A stretch of 14,241 bases of DNA from CAYQTE01 sp964420285 (GTDB taxonomy: Bacteria; Planctomycetota; Phycisphaerae; Tepidisphaerales; Tepidisphaeraceae). Under the pieces are notes generated by a model. That model was not told the DNA's origin. It ran no database searches and saw nothing but the letters and a program-made list of their open reading frames with translations. Each line of letters starts with the position of its first letter. The stretch's first letter is position 1. The stretch spans positions 1 through 14,241 of the forward strand of contig CAYQTE010000094.1 of NCBI GenBank assembly GCA_964420285.1, written 5' to 3'. The position numbers and the translations under genes were made by a program. Positions 1 to 7,330 of this stretch are shown in pieces.

Positions 1-23
1 ACGTTCCGGACCCGAACCGGCCG

Positions 24-509
24 TCAAAATCCGCCCCAGACCACGTACATGGTCCCGGTGGCCGCAGAGTACAGAAAAGAGTAGGCCGAGATGTCGGAGA
101 TGTCGCGCGGCGTTTCTTTGATGTTGATTTGCAAATACGCCGCGTCCGCCAGGGGCGGGTTATTCCACCACGGTGGAGTCTTGTAAGCGGGCCCGCCCTT
201 ATCGAAGGGCGGCTCCGAGTCCGCGGGAAACTGTTTGATCTTGGCGGCCGCTTGAACCGATGCGAAAAACGGCCCGATGTCAGCGGGCGCCATCTCGACC
301 TTGAACACATGTTCGGGATCGCGCGCAGCCACCCAATACGATTCCTTCACAACTGCGGAATTCGGCAGGATCACGCCAAAATCGCCATTCAGATGGCGAT
401 TGAGGCTCCCCTTGGCGTTGAAGAACGGGAACTGGATTCCTGAGCAGCACAAAACGAAACCGAGGGCCAGCGCTGCTGCGACACCGAATATGACTACGTT
501 GCGCACCAT
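24..509 (-). CDS. small membrane-anchored or secreted protein of unknown function
   Basis: I do not recognise this 161-residue protein. The N-terminus has a basic start (MVRN) and a hydrophobic stretch at about residues 4-25 that ends LCCSG, so it is a signal peptide or a membrane anchor. The cysteine pair does not fit a standard lipobox well. The rest is soluble, with a Pro/Trp-rich stretch near residues 111-120 (KTPPWWNNPP) and a C-terminus ending YVVWGGF. The reading frame stays open 18 codons further upstream (to 563). I chose the ATG at 509 because an AAGGG sequence lies about 9 nt before it and because the upstream residues would put a charged, Cys-containing segment before the signal sequence. 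It is divergent from guaA with about 170 bp between the starts. That it is a real gene is likely; its function is unknown. Confidence 0.6.
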   Translation of the reverse strand: MVRNVVIFGVAAALALGFVLCCSGIQFPFFNAKGSLNRHLNGDFGVILPNSAVVKESYWVAARDPEHVFKVEMAPADIGPFFASVQAAAKIKQFPADSEPPFDKGGPAYKTPPWWNNPPLADAAYLQINIKETPRDISDISAYSFLYSAATGTMYVVWGGF

Positions 510-644
510 CGACTTGCACCCTTGCGGTGAATCCTCGCCGCGGCAGCAATTATCCGCGCGCATCCGAGATTAGCAATATCGGCTCGCGATCGTGCCACCG
601 GTCATGGCAACGCTGAAATCTCCCGCTGCATCGACCCACTCCCT

Positions 645-673
645 TTGCATCCCCGCCGCTCTTGCGTTATCAA
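645..673 (+). promoter_or_regulatory. possible weak sigma70-type promoter for guaA
   Basis: TTGCAT (645-650) and TATCAA (668-673) are separated by 17 bp. The match to consensus is weak at -35 (3/6) and fair at -10 (4/6). Transcription from it would start at about 680, the first base of the preferred guaA ATG. That would fit the lack of a Shine-Dalgarno, but it is only suggestive. Confidence 0.22.
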
Positions 674-679
674 ATTCCA

Positions 680-2224
680 ATGCTCCACGACGAAGTCGTT
701 CCGATTCTGGACTTTGGATCGCAATACGCACAGCTCATCGCACGCCGGGTGCGCGAACAGGGGGTGTTCAGCACGCTGGTCCGGCCGGATGTTGCCGCCG
801 GTGAACTGGCGGCGATGAAGCCCAAGGGGATCATCCTGAGCGGCGGTCCGGCCAGCGTGTACGAGGCCGGGGCGCCACGCTGCGATCCGGATATCTTTCA
901 ACTGAACCTGCCGATCCTGGGAATCTGCTATGGCATGCAGATCGGCGCGCAGATTCTCGGCGGGCGAGTAACACCGGCGGCCGCTCGCGAATTCGGGCGG
1001 GCCCGCCTCCACGTGCTGGGCGACGATCCGCTGGTGCGCGGGCTGCCGGCCGACACCATCGTCTGGATGAGCCACGGCGATCAGGTCAACGATCTGCCCA
1101 AGGATTTTGTCCCGCTGGCTTCGACGCCGACCTGTCCCTTCGCGGCGGCGCGGCACAAGCGGCTGCCGTTCTACGGCGTGCAATTCCATCCCGAAGTCAC
1201 ACACACCCCGCGCGGCGAACTCATCTTCCGCAATTTCCTCCACGATATCTGCCACTGCGCCGGAACCTGGACCATGGGCAATTTCATCGAGGAATCCGTC
1301 AAGGCCATCCGCGACCAGGTGGCCGATGCGAGGGTGATCTGCGGCCTGTCCGGCGGCGTCGATAGCACCGTCGTGGCCGCACTGCTCTATCGCGCCATCG
1401 GGCAGCAGCTTACCTGCATCTTCGTGGATAACGGCCTGTTGCGAAAACACGAGCGCGAACGCGTCCAGTCCACGTTCGCCGATCATTTCAAGACCAATCT
1501 CGTCGTCTCCGACGCCACGGAGCAATTCCTGGGCGCTCTGGCCGGCGTGTCTGATCCGCAGAAGAAGCGCAAGATCATCGGCGCCCAGTTCATCGACGCT
1601 TTCAAGCGCGAGGCACTGGCAATCAAGGACGCCCGCTTCCTGGCGCAGGGCACGCTCTATCCCGATGTCATCGAATCAGGCCACGGCCACGCCGGCGCCA
1701 GCGCGAACATCAAACTCCATCACAACGTCGGCGGCCTGCCGGCGGAGTTGGGGTTTGAACTTATCGAGCCGCTGCGCGATCTGTTCAAGGACGAGGTCCG
1801 TAGGCTCGGGCAGGTGCTGGGTCTGCCGGATGACACGGTCTGGCGGCATCCATTCCCCGGCCCGGGACTGGCCGTCCGCATCGTCGGAGAAGTCACGCCC
1901 CAGCGGCTGACGATATTGCGCAACGCCGATGAGATCGTATTGGACGAGCTGATGGCGGCCGGTTTGTATCGCAAGACGGCGCAGGTTTTTGCGGTGCTGC
2001 TGCCGATCGCGACGGTGGGCGTCATGGGCGATGCGCGGACGTACGATTCGGTGGTGGCGATCAGGGCGGTGGAGTCGCAGGATTTCATGACCGCCGACTG
2101 GGCGCGGATTCCGTTCGACGTCCTGGCAACTATGAGCAACCGCATCATCAACGAAGTCCGCGGCGTCAACCGCGTCGTCTACGACATCTCCTCGAAGCCG
2201 CCGTCAACGATTGAATGGGAATAG
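680..2224 (+). CDS. guaA: GMP synthase (glutamine-hydrolysing)
   Basis: GuaA converts XMP, ATP and glutamine to GMP in the cytoplasm, the last step of de novo guanine nucleotide synthesis. All three parts are present in the 514-residue product. The class I glutamine amidotransferase domain spans about 1-190, with the nucleophile Cys83 in LGICYGMQ and the His170/Glu172 pair in FHPE. The ATP-pyrophosphatase domain starts near residue 200, with its P-loop SGGVDS at 224-229. The C-terminal dimerisation domain contains HPFPGPGLAVRI and ends SKPPSTIEWE, as in complete family members. An in-frame TTG lies six codons upstream at 662. I prefer the ATG at 680 because GuaA proteins begin only a few residues before the ILDFGSQY motif. 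No Shine-Dalgarno is visible for either start. The agmatine deiminase gene follows closely on the same strand. Confidence 0.96.
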   Translation: MLHDEVVPILDFGSQYAQLIARRVREQGVFSTLVRPDVAAGELAAMKPKGIILSGGPASVYEAGAPRCDPDIFQLNLPILGICYGMQIGAQILGGRVTPAAAREFGRARLHVLGDDPLVRGLPADTIVWMSHGDQVNDLPKDFVPLASTPTCPFAAARHKRLPFYGVQFHPEVTHTPRGELIFRNFLHDICHCAGTWTMGNFIEESVKAIRDQVADARVICGLSGGVDSTVVAALLYRAIGQQLTCIFVDNGLLRKHERERVQSTFADHFKTNLVVSDATEQFLGALAGVSDPQKKRKIIGAQFIDAFKREALAIKDARFLAQGTLYPDVIESGHGHAGASANIKLHHNVGGLPAELGFELIEPLRDLFKDEVRRLGQVLGLPDDTVWRHPFPGPGLAVRIVGEVTPQRLTILRNADEIVLDELMAAGLYRKTAQVFAVLLPIATVGVMGDARTYDSVVAIRAVESQDFMTADWARIPFDVLATMSNRIINEVRGVNRVVYDISSKPPSTIEWE

Positions 2225-2239
2225 CTACGGCTTTACTAA

Positions 2240-2263
2240 GTCACCTTGTCACCATGTCATCAA
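2240..2263 (+). repeat. three degenerate 8-bp tandem units, GTCACCTT type
   Basis: GTCACCTT, GTCACCAT and GTCATCAA follow each other without a gap between guaA and the preferred start of the agmatine deiminase gene. An in-frame ATG (2254) lies inside this repeat, which is one reason for choosing the later start at 2275. The function is unknown. Confidence 0.55.
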
Positions 2264-2274
2264 CATCGCCGCTT

Positions 2275-3342
2275 ATGACCCGCGCCATACTGCCCCGCAA
2301 GACCCCCGCCCAGGCCGGCTACTCCTTCCCCCCGGAATGGGCCCCGCACGCTGCGACATGGCTGAGCTGGCCCCGGCCGGAGGGAATCAGCTTTCCCGAC
2401 GGCTATCACACGATCGCGCCGAACCTGGCGAATATCGTGCGAGAAATCGCTGCCCGCGAGCGCGTCGAGATCAACGTCCCCAACGAAAACTGGGAGCGCA
2501 TCGTCCGCGGCCAATTGACCGACAACGGCTGTCCGCTGCGTCACGTCTATTTTCATTACATCAAGACCAATGAATGCTGGTGCCGCGACCACGGCCCGGC
2601 GTTTGTCGTGCGCACGGCGCGAGCAAAAAAACGCCTGGCAATTGTCGATTGGGGGTTCAACGCCTGGGGCGGAAAATATCCGCCTTACGACGATGACGAT
2701 GCGGTGCCGACGCGCATCGCCGCCGAAAAGAAACTGCCGCTGTTCCTCCCCGGCATCGTCATGGAAGGCGGCGCCGTCGATTTCAACGGCCGCGGGACCA
2801 TCCTCACCACCGAATCCTGCCTGCTCAATCCCAACCGCAATCCCACTCTCTCGAAAAAGAAGATCGAGAACTTACTGAAGGCCTATTACGGCCAACTGCA
2901 CGTCTGCTGGCTGGGCGACGGTATCGCCGGCGATGACACCGACGGCCACGTTGACGATCTGGCGAGATTCATCGACCCGCACACGATCGTCACGGCCGTT
3001 GAGCAGGACAAGCACGATGCGAACTTTCGCGTGCTCAGGGAGAACCTGCGCCGCCTCGAGCTTCTCCGAGACCAGGACGGCCGGCCATTCCGGATCGTGA
3101 CCATTCCGATGCCCAGGACGATCGTCCGCGACGGCCAGCGACTGCCCGCGACGTACGTGAATTTCTATTTCGTCAACGGCGCGCTGCTGGTGCCGACGTA
3201 TCGCGACAAACGCAACGACCGCAGGGCGCTGGAGACCCTGCAAACGCAACTGCCCAGGCGCCGCGTGATTGGGATCGATTGCATGGAGCTGATCTGGGGT
3301 CTGGGCGCGATCCACTGCCTCACCCAGCAGCAACCTCGATGA
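2275..3342 (+). CDS. aguA: agmatine deiminase (peptidyl-arginine deiminase family)
   Basis: Agmatine deiminase hydrolyses agmatine to N-carbamoylputrescine and ammonia, a step towards putrescine. The 355-residue protein has the family motifs in order: the N-terminal FPPEWAPHAATWLSWP, WCRDHGP at 102-108, EGGAVDFNGRG at 164-174, the TDGHVDD segment with His225, and the C-terminal GLGAIHCLTQQ with the catalytic Cys348. Upstream in-frame ATGs at 2215 (overlapping the guaA end) and 2254 (inside an 8-bp tandem repeat) would add 20 or 7 residues. I chose 2275 because known family members start about 10-20 residues before the first motif. No start has a clear Shine-Dalgarno. No N-carbamoylputrescine amidohydrolase gene is beside it. 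Family membership is clear; agmatine rather than a related amidine substrate is inferred from the motif variants. Confidence 0.88.
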   Translation: MTRAILPRKTPAQAGYSFPPEWAPHAATWLSWPRPEGISFPDGYHTIAPNLANIVREIAARERVEINVPNENWERIVRGQLTDNGCPLRHVYFHYIKTNECWCRDHGPAFVVRTARAKKRLAIVDWGFNAWGGKYPPYDDDDAVPTRIAAEKKLPLFLPGIVMEGGAVDFNGRGTILTTESCLLNPNRNPTLSKKKIENLLKAYYGQLHVCWLGDGIAGDDTDGHVDDLARFIDPHTIVTAVEQDKHDANFRVLRENLRRLELLRDQDGRPFRIVTIPMPRTIVRDGQRLPATYVNFYFVNGALLVPTYRDKRNDRRALETLQTQLPRRRVIGIDCMELIWGLGAIHCLTQQQPR

Positions 3343-3431
3343 ACATTGCAACCAGGCGTCGATGCACAGTATCAAGGCATTTTTGACCTTAGCTGTCGTC
3401 CAATGCACAATGTGCGCGCGGCCGAGGTCAC

Positions 3432-3456
3432 GCAAAACGTCAAAATGACGTTTTGC
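3432..3456. promoter_or_regulatory. perfect 11-bp inverted repeat, candidate operator
   Basis: GCAAAACGTCA (3432-3442) and its exact reverse complement (3446-3456) are separated by AAA. It lies 90 bp after the agmatine deiminase stop and about 270 bp before glnA. No T-run follows it, so a protein-binding site for a dimeric regulator is more likely than a terminator. The identity of any regulator is unknown. Confidence 0.5.
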
Positions 3457-3468
3457 ACGGAATTTGCA
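3453..3468 (+). promoter_or_regulatory. sigma54-like -24/-12 element upstream of glnA
   Basis: TTGCACG, four bases, then TTGCA resembles the sigma54 consensus TGGCACG-N4-TTGCA with correct spacing. The one mismatch falls on the first G of the usually invariant -24 GG, which weakens the call. glnA is a common sigma54 target in other bacteria. Transcription would begin near 3479, giving a 5' leader of about 250 nt. Confidence 0.3.
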
Positions 3469-3667
3469 TGTGGAATTCAAAGAGGGAAGGGACGGGGCGA
3501 TTGTGGCGTCGCCTCGGCGGTGGTTGTGTTCCTCGGCGCAAGCCGATTTCTCCACCCGACCCGCCTTCACGCTGTTGCCGAAAGCGGGAAAATTTGCGGT
3601 CCGGCGGGGCGTTCACTACGCTTGACGCTCTAGCGGTTATCGCGCTTGCCATATAGGTAGCCGACGG

Positions 3668-3698
3668 TCCCGAATCGTTCGGGAAGGAATTTCTTTTT
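3668..3698 (+). other. hairpin followed by T-rich tract in the glnA leader
   Basis: TCCCGAA and TTCGGGA pair around a TCG loop (3668-3684). After a 5-nt gap comes TTTCTTTTT (3690-3698), 15 nt before the glnA Shine-Dalgarno. The gap between stem and T-run is larger than in standard intrinsic terminators. It could be a weak terminator or attenuator, or simply leader structure. Confidence 0.3.
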
Positions 3699-3728
3699 GC
3701 ATAGTCTTTTCACAGGAGCCGCCCCATC

Positions 3729-5906
3729 ATGAGCGCCAATGCACGTTTCGAGGCCATCAGGTCCATCGCCAATACCAAGCACAAGCTCGACTACGTCGAT
3801 TTCAAGACCACCCACGTCAAAGACCTCTTCGGCCTGAACGTCTTTAACGAGGAAGTCCAGCGCCAAAGGCTTCCCAAGACCGTCTTCAAGGCCCTCCAGA
3901 AGACCATCAAGGAAGGCGCCATGCTCGACCCGGCCATCGCCGATGCCGTCGCCAGCGCCATGAAGGACTGGGCCCTGGAACACGGCGCCACCCACTATAC
4001 CCACCAGTTCCAGCCGATGACCGGCATCACTGCAGAAAAGCATGACAGCTTCCTTAGCCCCAATGTCGCCGGCGCTCTTCCAGAATTCAGCGGCAAGGAA
4101 CTGGTCAAGGGCGAGCCAGACGCCTCCTCGTTCCCGTCCGGCGGCCTGCGCGCCACCTTCGAGGCTCGCGGCTACACCGCCTGGGATCCTTCCAGCCCGG
4201 CATACATCATGGAGCACGCCAACGGATCGACCCTCGTCATCCCCACTGCGTTCCTCTCCTGGACCGGCGAAGCCCTCGACAAGAAAACACCCCTCCTCCG
4301 CTCCATGGAGGCACTCTCCGCTCAGGCCGTCCGCATCCTCAAGCTCTTCGGTAAGGACGTTAAGCACGTCTTCACCACCGTCGGCGCCGAGCAGGAATAC
4401 TTCCTCATCGACCGCAATTTCTACATGCTCCGCCCCGATCTCATCAATTGCGGCCGGACGCTCTTTGGCGCCAAGCCGCCCAAGGGTCAGGAACTCGAAG
4501 ACCAATACTTCGCCACCATCCCCGAGCGCGTGCTGGCCTGCATGGCCGACGCCGAGGCCGAACTCTTCAAACTCGGCGTGCCCATCAAGACCCGCCACAA
4601 CGAAGTGGCTCCCAGCCAGTACGAACTGGCGCCCCTCTTTGAAAACTCCAACCTCGCCACCGATCACCAGAACCTGATCATGCTCGTCCTCCGCCAGACC
4701 GCCGAGAAGTACGGCCTGGCCTGCCTCCTTCATGAGAAGCCCTTCGCCGGCATCAACGGCTCCGGCAAGCACAACAACTGGTCGATGTCCACCGACGCCG
4801 GTGAAAATCTCCTCAACCCCGGCGACACCCCCCACGACAACGCGCAGTTCCTGGTCTTTGTCGCCGCCGTCATCCGCGCCGTCGACAAGTTTGCCGACCT
4901 CCTGCGCCTTTCCATCGCCAGCGCTCACAACGACCATCGCCTCGGCGCCAACGAGGCGCCTCCGGCCATTATCTCGATCTTCCTCGGCGAGCAGCTCAAC
5001 GACATCATTGAGCAGATCGAAAAAGGCGGCGCCAAGAGCACCAAGCAGGGCGGCCTCTTCGAAACCGGCGTCTCGATTCTTCCCAAGCTCCCCAAGGATG
5101 CCGGCGACCGCAACCGCACCAGCCCCTTTGCATTCACCGGTAACAAGTTCGAATTCCGCGCCGTCGGCGGCAGCCTGAACATCTCCGGCCCCAACGCCAT
5201 CCTCAACACCATCGTCGCCGAGTCCCTCGACTACATCGCCTCCAAGCTCGAAGCCGACGTCAAGGGCGGCAAGACCCTCACCAAGGCCATTCAGGAACTT
5301 CTTCCCGCTATCATCAAGGAGCACAAGCGGGTCGTCTATAACGGTGACAATTACATCGAGGAATGGCACAAGGAGGCCGAAAAACGCGGCCTGCCCAATA
5401 TCAAGAACACCGTCGATTGCCTCCCGGTTCTTCAGAAGAAAGAGGTCATCAGCCTTCTCACCAAGTACAAAGTCTACAACGAAAAGGAACTGGCCAGCCG
5501 TTATGTCATCCTCGCCGAAGGCTATCTCAAGACCGTCACTATCGAAGGCAACATGGCCGCCTTCCTCGCCAAGAACATGATCCTTCCGGCCGCTCTGACC
5601 TACCAGGGCCAAGTCGCCACCGCCGTCAACGCCGCCAAGGCCGCCGGCGTGGATAATTCCGCTCAGGCCGAGCATCTCAAGACTCTCACCGCCGCCATCA
5701 CCGATTTCCAGAAGCAGATCGCCGTTGTGGACAAGGCCCTGCATCACCATGCGGACGGCGATGCCTTCGACCATGCCAAGCACGCTCGAGATCACATCGT
5801 GCCCGGCATGGCCGACCTCCGAAAGGCCGCCGACAAGCTCGAAACCATCGTCTCCGACGATCTCTGGCCTCTCCCAACTTATCGCGAAATGCTCTTCATC
5901 AAGTGA
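3729..5906 (+). CDS. glnA: glutamine synthetase type III
   Basis: Glutamine synthetase makes glutamine from glutamate, ammonia and ATP in the cytoplasm and is the main entry point for ammonia assimilation. The 725-residue length and the motif set identify the long type III (GlnN) family rather than the ~470-residue type I. Motifs in order: QFQPMTGITAEKHDSF (93-108), VGAEQEYFLID (218-228) with metal-binding acids, NEVAPSQYELAP (291-302), GINGSGKHNNWS (341-352), NDHRLGANEAP (401-411) and NRTSPFAFTGNKFEFRAVG (462-480). AGGAG lies 10 nt before the ATG, the clearest Shine-Dalgarno in the left half of the window. There is no adenylylation signature expected of type I enzymes. The gene is followed by a strong GC hairpin and then pabB. 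A long antisense reading frame through the gene is a codon-bias artefact. Confidence 0.97.
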   Translation: MSANARFEAIRSIANTKHKLDYVDFKTTHVKDLFGLNVFNEEVQRQRLPKTVFKALQKTIKEGAMLDPAIADAVASAMKDWALEHGATHYTHQFQPMTGITAEKHDSFLSPNVAGALPEFSGKELVKGEPDASSFPSGGLRATFEARGYTAWDPSSPAYIMEHANGSTLVIPTAFLSWTGEALDKKTPLLRSMEALSAQAVRILKLFGKDVKHVFTTVGAEQEYFLIDRNFYMLRPDLINCGRTLFGAKPPKGQELEDQYFATIPERVLACMADAEAELFKLGVPIKTRHNEVAPSQYELAPLFENSNLATDHQNLIMLVLRQTAEKYGLACLLHEKPFAGINGSGKHNNWSMSTDAGENLLNPGDTPHDNAQFLVFVAAVIRAVDKFADLLRLSIASAHNDHRLGANEAPPAIISIFLGEQLNDIIEQIEKGGAKSTKQGGLFETGVSILPKLPKDAGDRNRTSPFAFTGNKFEFRAVGGSLNISGPNAILNTIVAESLDYIASKLEADVKGGKTLTKAIQELLPAIIKEHKRVVYNGDNYIEEWHKEAEKRGLPNIKNTVDCLPVLQKKEVISLLTKYKVYNEKELASRYVILAEGYLKTVTIEGNMAAFLAKNMILPAALTYQGQVATAVNAAKAAGVDNSAQAEHLKTLTAAITDFQKQIAVVDKALHHHADGDAFDHAKHARDHIVPGMADLRKAADKLETIVSDDLWPLPTYREMLFIK

Positions 5907-5934
5907 TGTAAAGCCGCCAAAAGCGGCAATTCCA

Positions 5935-7242
5935 ATGGCAACAACCCACGGCCCCGGCCCCAAAAAGCCGGGGCCGTGTCATGCGCAGCGCATCTCTCCT
6001 GTTCTCCCCTTCGCCCCTGCTACAATCCTTCCCTTGCCTCACCCGCGACTCCACCTTTCCTCGCTCCCCGACGCCTCCCCGGCCGATGCCTGGCCCACAG
6101 GATTTCTCCACCCCGTCTGCACCATCCGCTGCGACGCCCAAACCCTCCGCACTACTGCCCACGTCGGGCAGTCCTTCCTCCGCCAGTGGGATGACCCGCT
6201 CCTTGCCCTCGATTGGATGTCCCACACCTTCTGGCCCGACAAGGGCCGGTGGATCGGCTTCCTCAGCTATGATCTCGGCCGGATCTTCGAGCATCTCCCC
6301 GATCCGCCACCAGACGATCTCCATCTCCCGCTCTTCGTCTTCACCTATTGCCGCCCGGTCCCGGATCGGCCCGGCTTTCCTGAGCCCGATCACGGCCGGT
6401 CCGACGCTCCCCTGGCCAGCAATTTCACCCGCCACCAATACGAATCCGCCGTTTACCGCGTCATCGACTACATCCGCGCCGGCGATGTCTTTCAGGTCAA
6501 TCTTTCCCAGCGCCTCAGCATCGGCCTGCGCGAGCATCCGTCGGTCATCTATCAGCGACTCTGCAAACAGACTCCCGCTCTCTACGGCGGTTATCTCGCC
6601 TGGGATGATTTCACTCTCATCTCCAATTCCCCCGAACTGTTCCTCAAGATCGACGCCCCCGATTCCACCGGCCGGCGACGCATCATTACCCGCCCCATCA
6701 AGGGCACCCGCCCGCGCGACCTCGGCATGGACCAGATTCTCCGCCAATCCGCCAAGGACCAGGCCGAACTCAACATGATCGTTGATCTTCTCCGCAACGA
6801 TCTGGGACGAATCTGCGAGATCGGCTCGGTCAAGGTCGAAGAGCTCCCCACGGTCGAAACCCACGCCACCGTCTATCACGGCGTTGCCACCATCGCCGGG
6901 TCGCTCCGCCCGGATACGTCCCTGGTTGATCTGCTCGGGGCCGTCTTCCCTGGCGGCAGCATCACCGGCGCCCCCAAGATTCGCGCCATGCAGATCATTG
7001 ACGAACTCGAACCCATCCGCCGCGGTCCCTACACCGGCGCCATCGGATACATCGCTCGCGACGGCTCCATGCAATTCAACATTGCCATCCGCACCATGAT
7101 TATCGCCAACGCGATGGTCCACATCCCCATCGGCGCCGGCATTGTCGCCGACAGCGTCCCGGCCGAAGAATACGCCGAAACCCTCCTCAAAGCCCGGGCC
7201 CTTCTGGCCGCCCTCAACCTCCCCAACCCTCAATTCCCCTAA
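5935..7242 (+). CDS. pabB: aminodeoxychorismate synthase component I
   Basis: PabB converts chorismate, with ammonia from a glutamine amidotransferase partner, to 4-amino-4-deoxychorismate for folate synthesis. The chorismate-binding domain fills the C-terminal two thirds: FQVNLSQRL (186-194), PIKGTRPRD (254-262), MIVDLLRNDLGR (281-292), GGSITGAPK (340-348) and GAGIVADS (400-407). The PIKGT lysine (256) is the PabB signature; anthranilate synthase TrpE has PIAGT, which is why I prefer PabB. The start is uncertain. The ATG at 5935 gives 435 residues but has no Shine-Dalgarno and puts a 12-bp hairpin inside codons 5-15. An in-frame TTG at 6034 would give about 402 residues and still keep all motifs. 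The frame is open further upstream inside glnA, but that part is clearly non-coding. No pabA is adjacent. Confidence 0.9.
   Translation: MATTHGPGPKKPGPCHAQRISPVLPFAPATILPLPHPRLHLSSLPDASPADAWPTGFLHPVCTIRCDAQTLRTTAHVGQSFLRQWDDPLLALDWMSHTFWPDKGRWIGFLSYDLGRIFEHLPDPPPDDLHLPLFVFTYCRPVPDRPGFPEPDHGRSDAPLASNFTRHQYESAVYRVIDYIRAGDVFQVNLSQRLSIGLREHPSVIYQRLCKQTPALYGGYLAWDDFTLISNSPELFLKIDAPDSTGRRRIITRPIKGTRPRDLGMDQILRQSAKDQAELNMIVDLLRNDLGRICEIGSVKVEELPTVETHATVYHGVATIAGSLRPDTSLVDLLGAVFPGGSITGAPKIRAMQIIDELEPIRRGPYTGAIGYIARDGSMQFNIAIRTMIIANAMVHIPIGAGIVADSVPAEEYAETLLKARALLAALNLPNPQFP
5947..5978. terminator. perfect 12-bp GC-rich hairpin after glnA
   Basis: CACGGCCCCGGC (5947-5958) pairs exactly with GCCGGGGCCGTG (5967-5978) around an 8-nt loop, CCCAAAAA. 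It begins 41 bp after the glnA stop. There is no T-run after it, so it may act as a Rho-type or processing barrier instead of a textbook intrinsic terminator. A smaller hairpin, GCCGC-CAAAA-GCGGC, lies just upstream (5913-5927). The large stem falls inside the pabB reading frame if pabB starts at 5935. Confidence 0.55.
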
Positions 7243-7285
7243 AATCCTCCCCTCCGCCTCTCAACGGCGACCCTCTCCCCGTCTA

Positions 7286-7291
7286 TATAAA
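7286..7291 (+). promoter_or_regulatory. possible -10 element for the secreted-protein gene
   Basis: TATAAA sits in an AT-rich patch (7283-7298) that stands out from its GC-rich surroundings, about 40 bp before the ATG at 7331. No good -35 is visible at 16-18 bp, so this is a weak call. Confidence 0.25.
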
Positions 7292-7330
7292 GATAGATGC
7301 TTTCCCCGGCCGTTAGCATAGGATAGAGGC

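Larger units (their letters stand above)
3343..3728 (+). other. 386-bp non-coding region upstream of glnA
   Basis: No convincing gene lies between the agmatine deiminase and glnA genes on either strand. The region holds a perfect 11-bp inverted repeat (3432-3456), an overlapping sigma54-like sequence (3453-3468), a short hairpin followed by a T-rich run (3668-3698) and the glnA ribosome binding site. I looked for the cyanobacterial glutamine-riboswitch core and could not convince myself it is there. Confidence 0.7.

Noticed and set aside
602..1525. A 307-codon open frame on the minus strand across guaA
   Set aside because: Antisense shadow; all conserved GuaA motifs are on the plus strand.
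3483..3620. A possible glutamine riboswitch before glnA
   Set aside because: Fragments such as GGAAGGGACGGGG and GCGTTCAC look similar to parts of that RNA, but they occur in the wrong order and the core pairing could not be built.
3686..3701. A second sigma54-like site at the U-rich run before glnA
   Set aside because: The distance between the GG and GC dinucleotides is 11 instead of 10, and the -24 half does not match.
3630..5963. A 777-codon open frame on the minus strand across glnA
   Set aside because: It is antisense to a clear glutamine synthetase, has low-complexity Gly/Val/Asp/Glu-rich composition and no motifs. It is explained by the strong C-ending codon bias of glnA.
5899..7233. 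A 444-codon open frame on the minus strand across pabB
   Set aside because: It is antisense to a clear PabB with the same Gly/Asp/Val-rich shadow composition and no recognisable domain.
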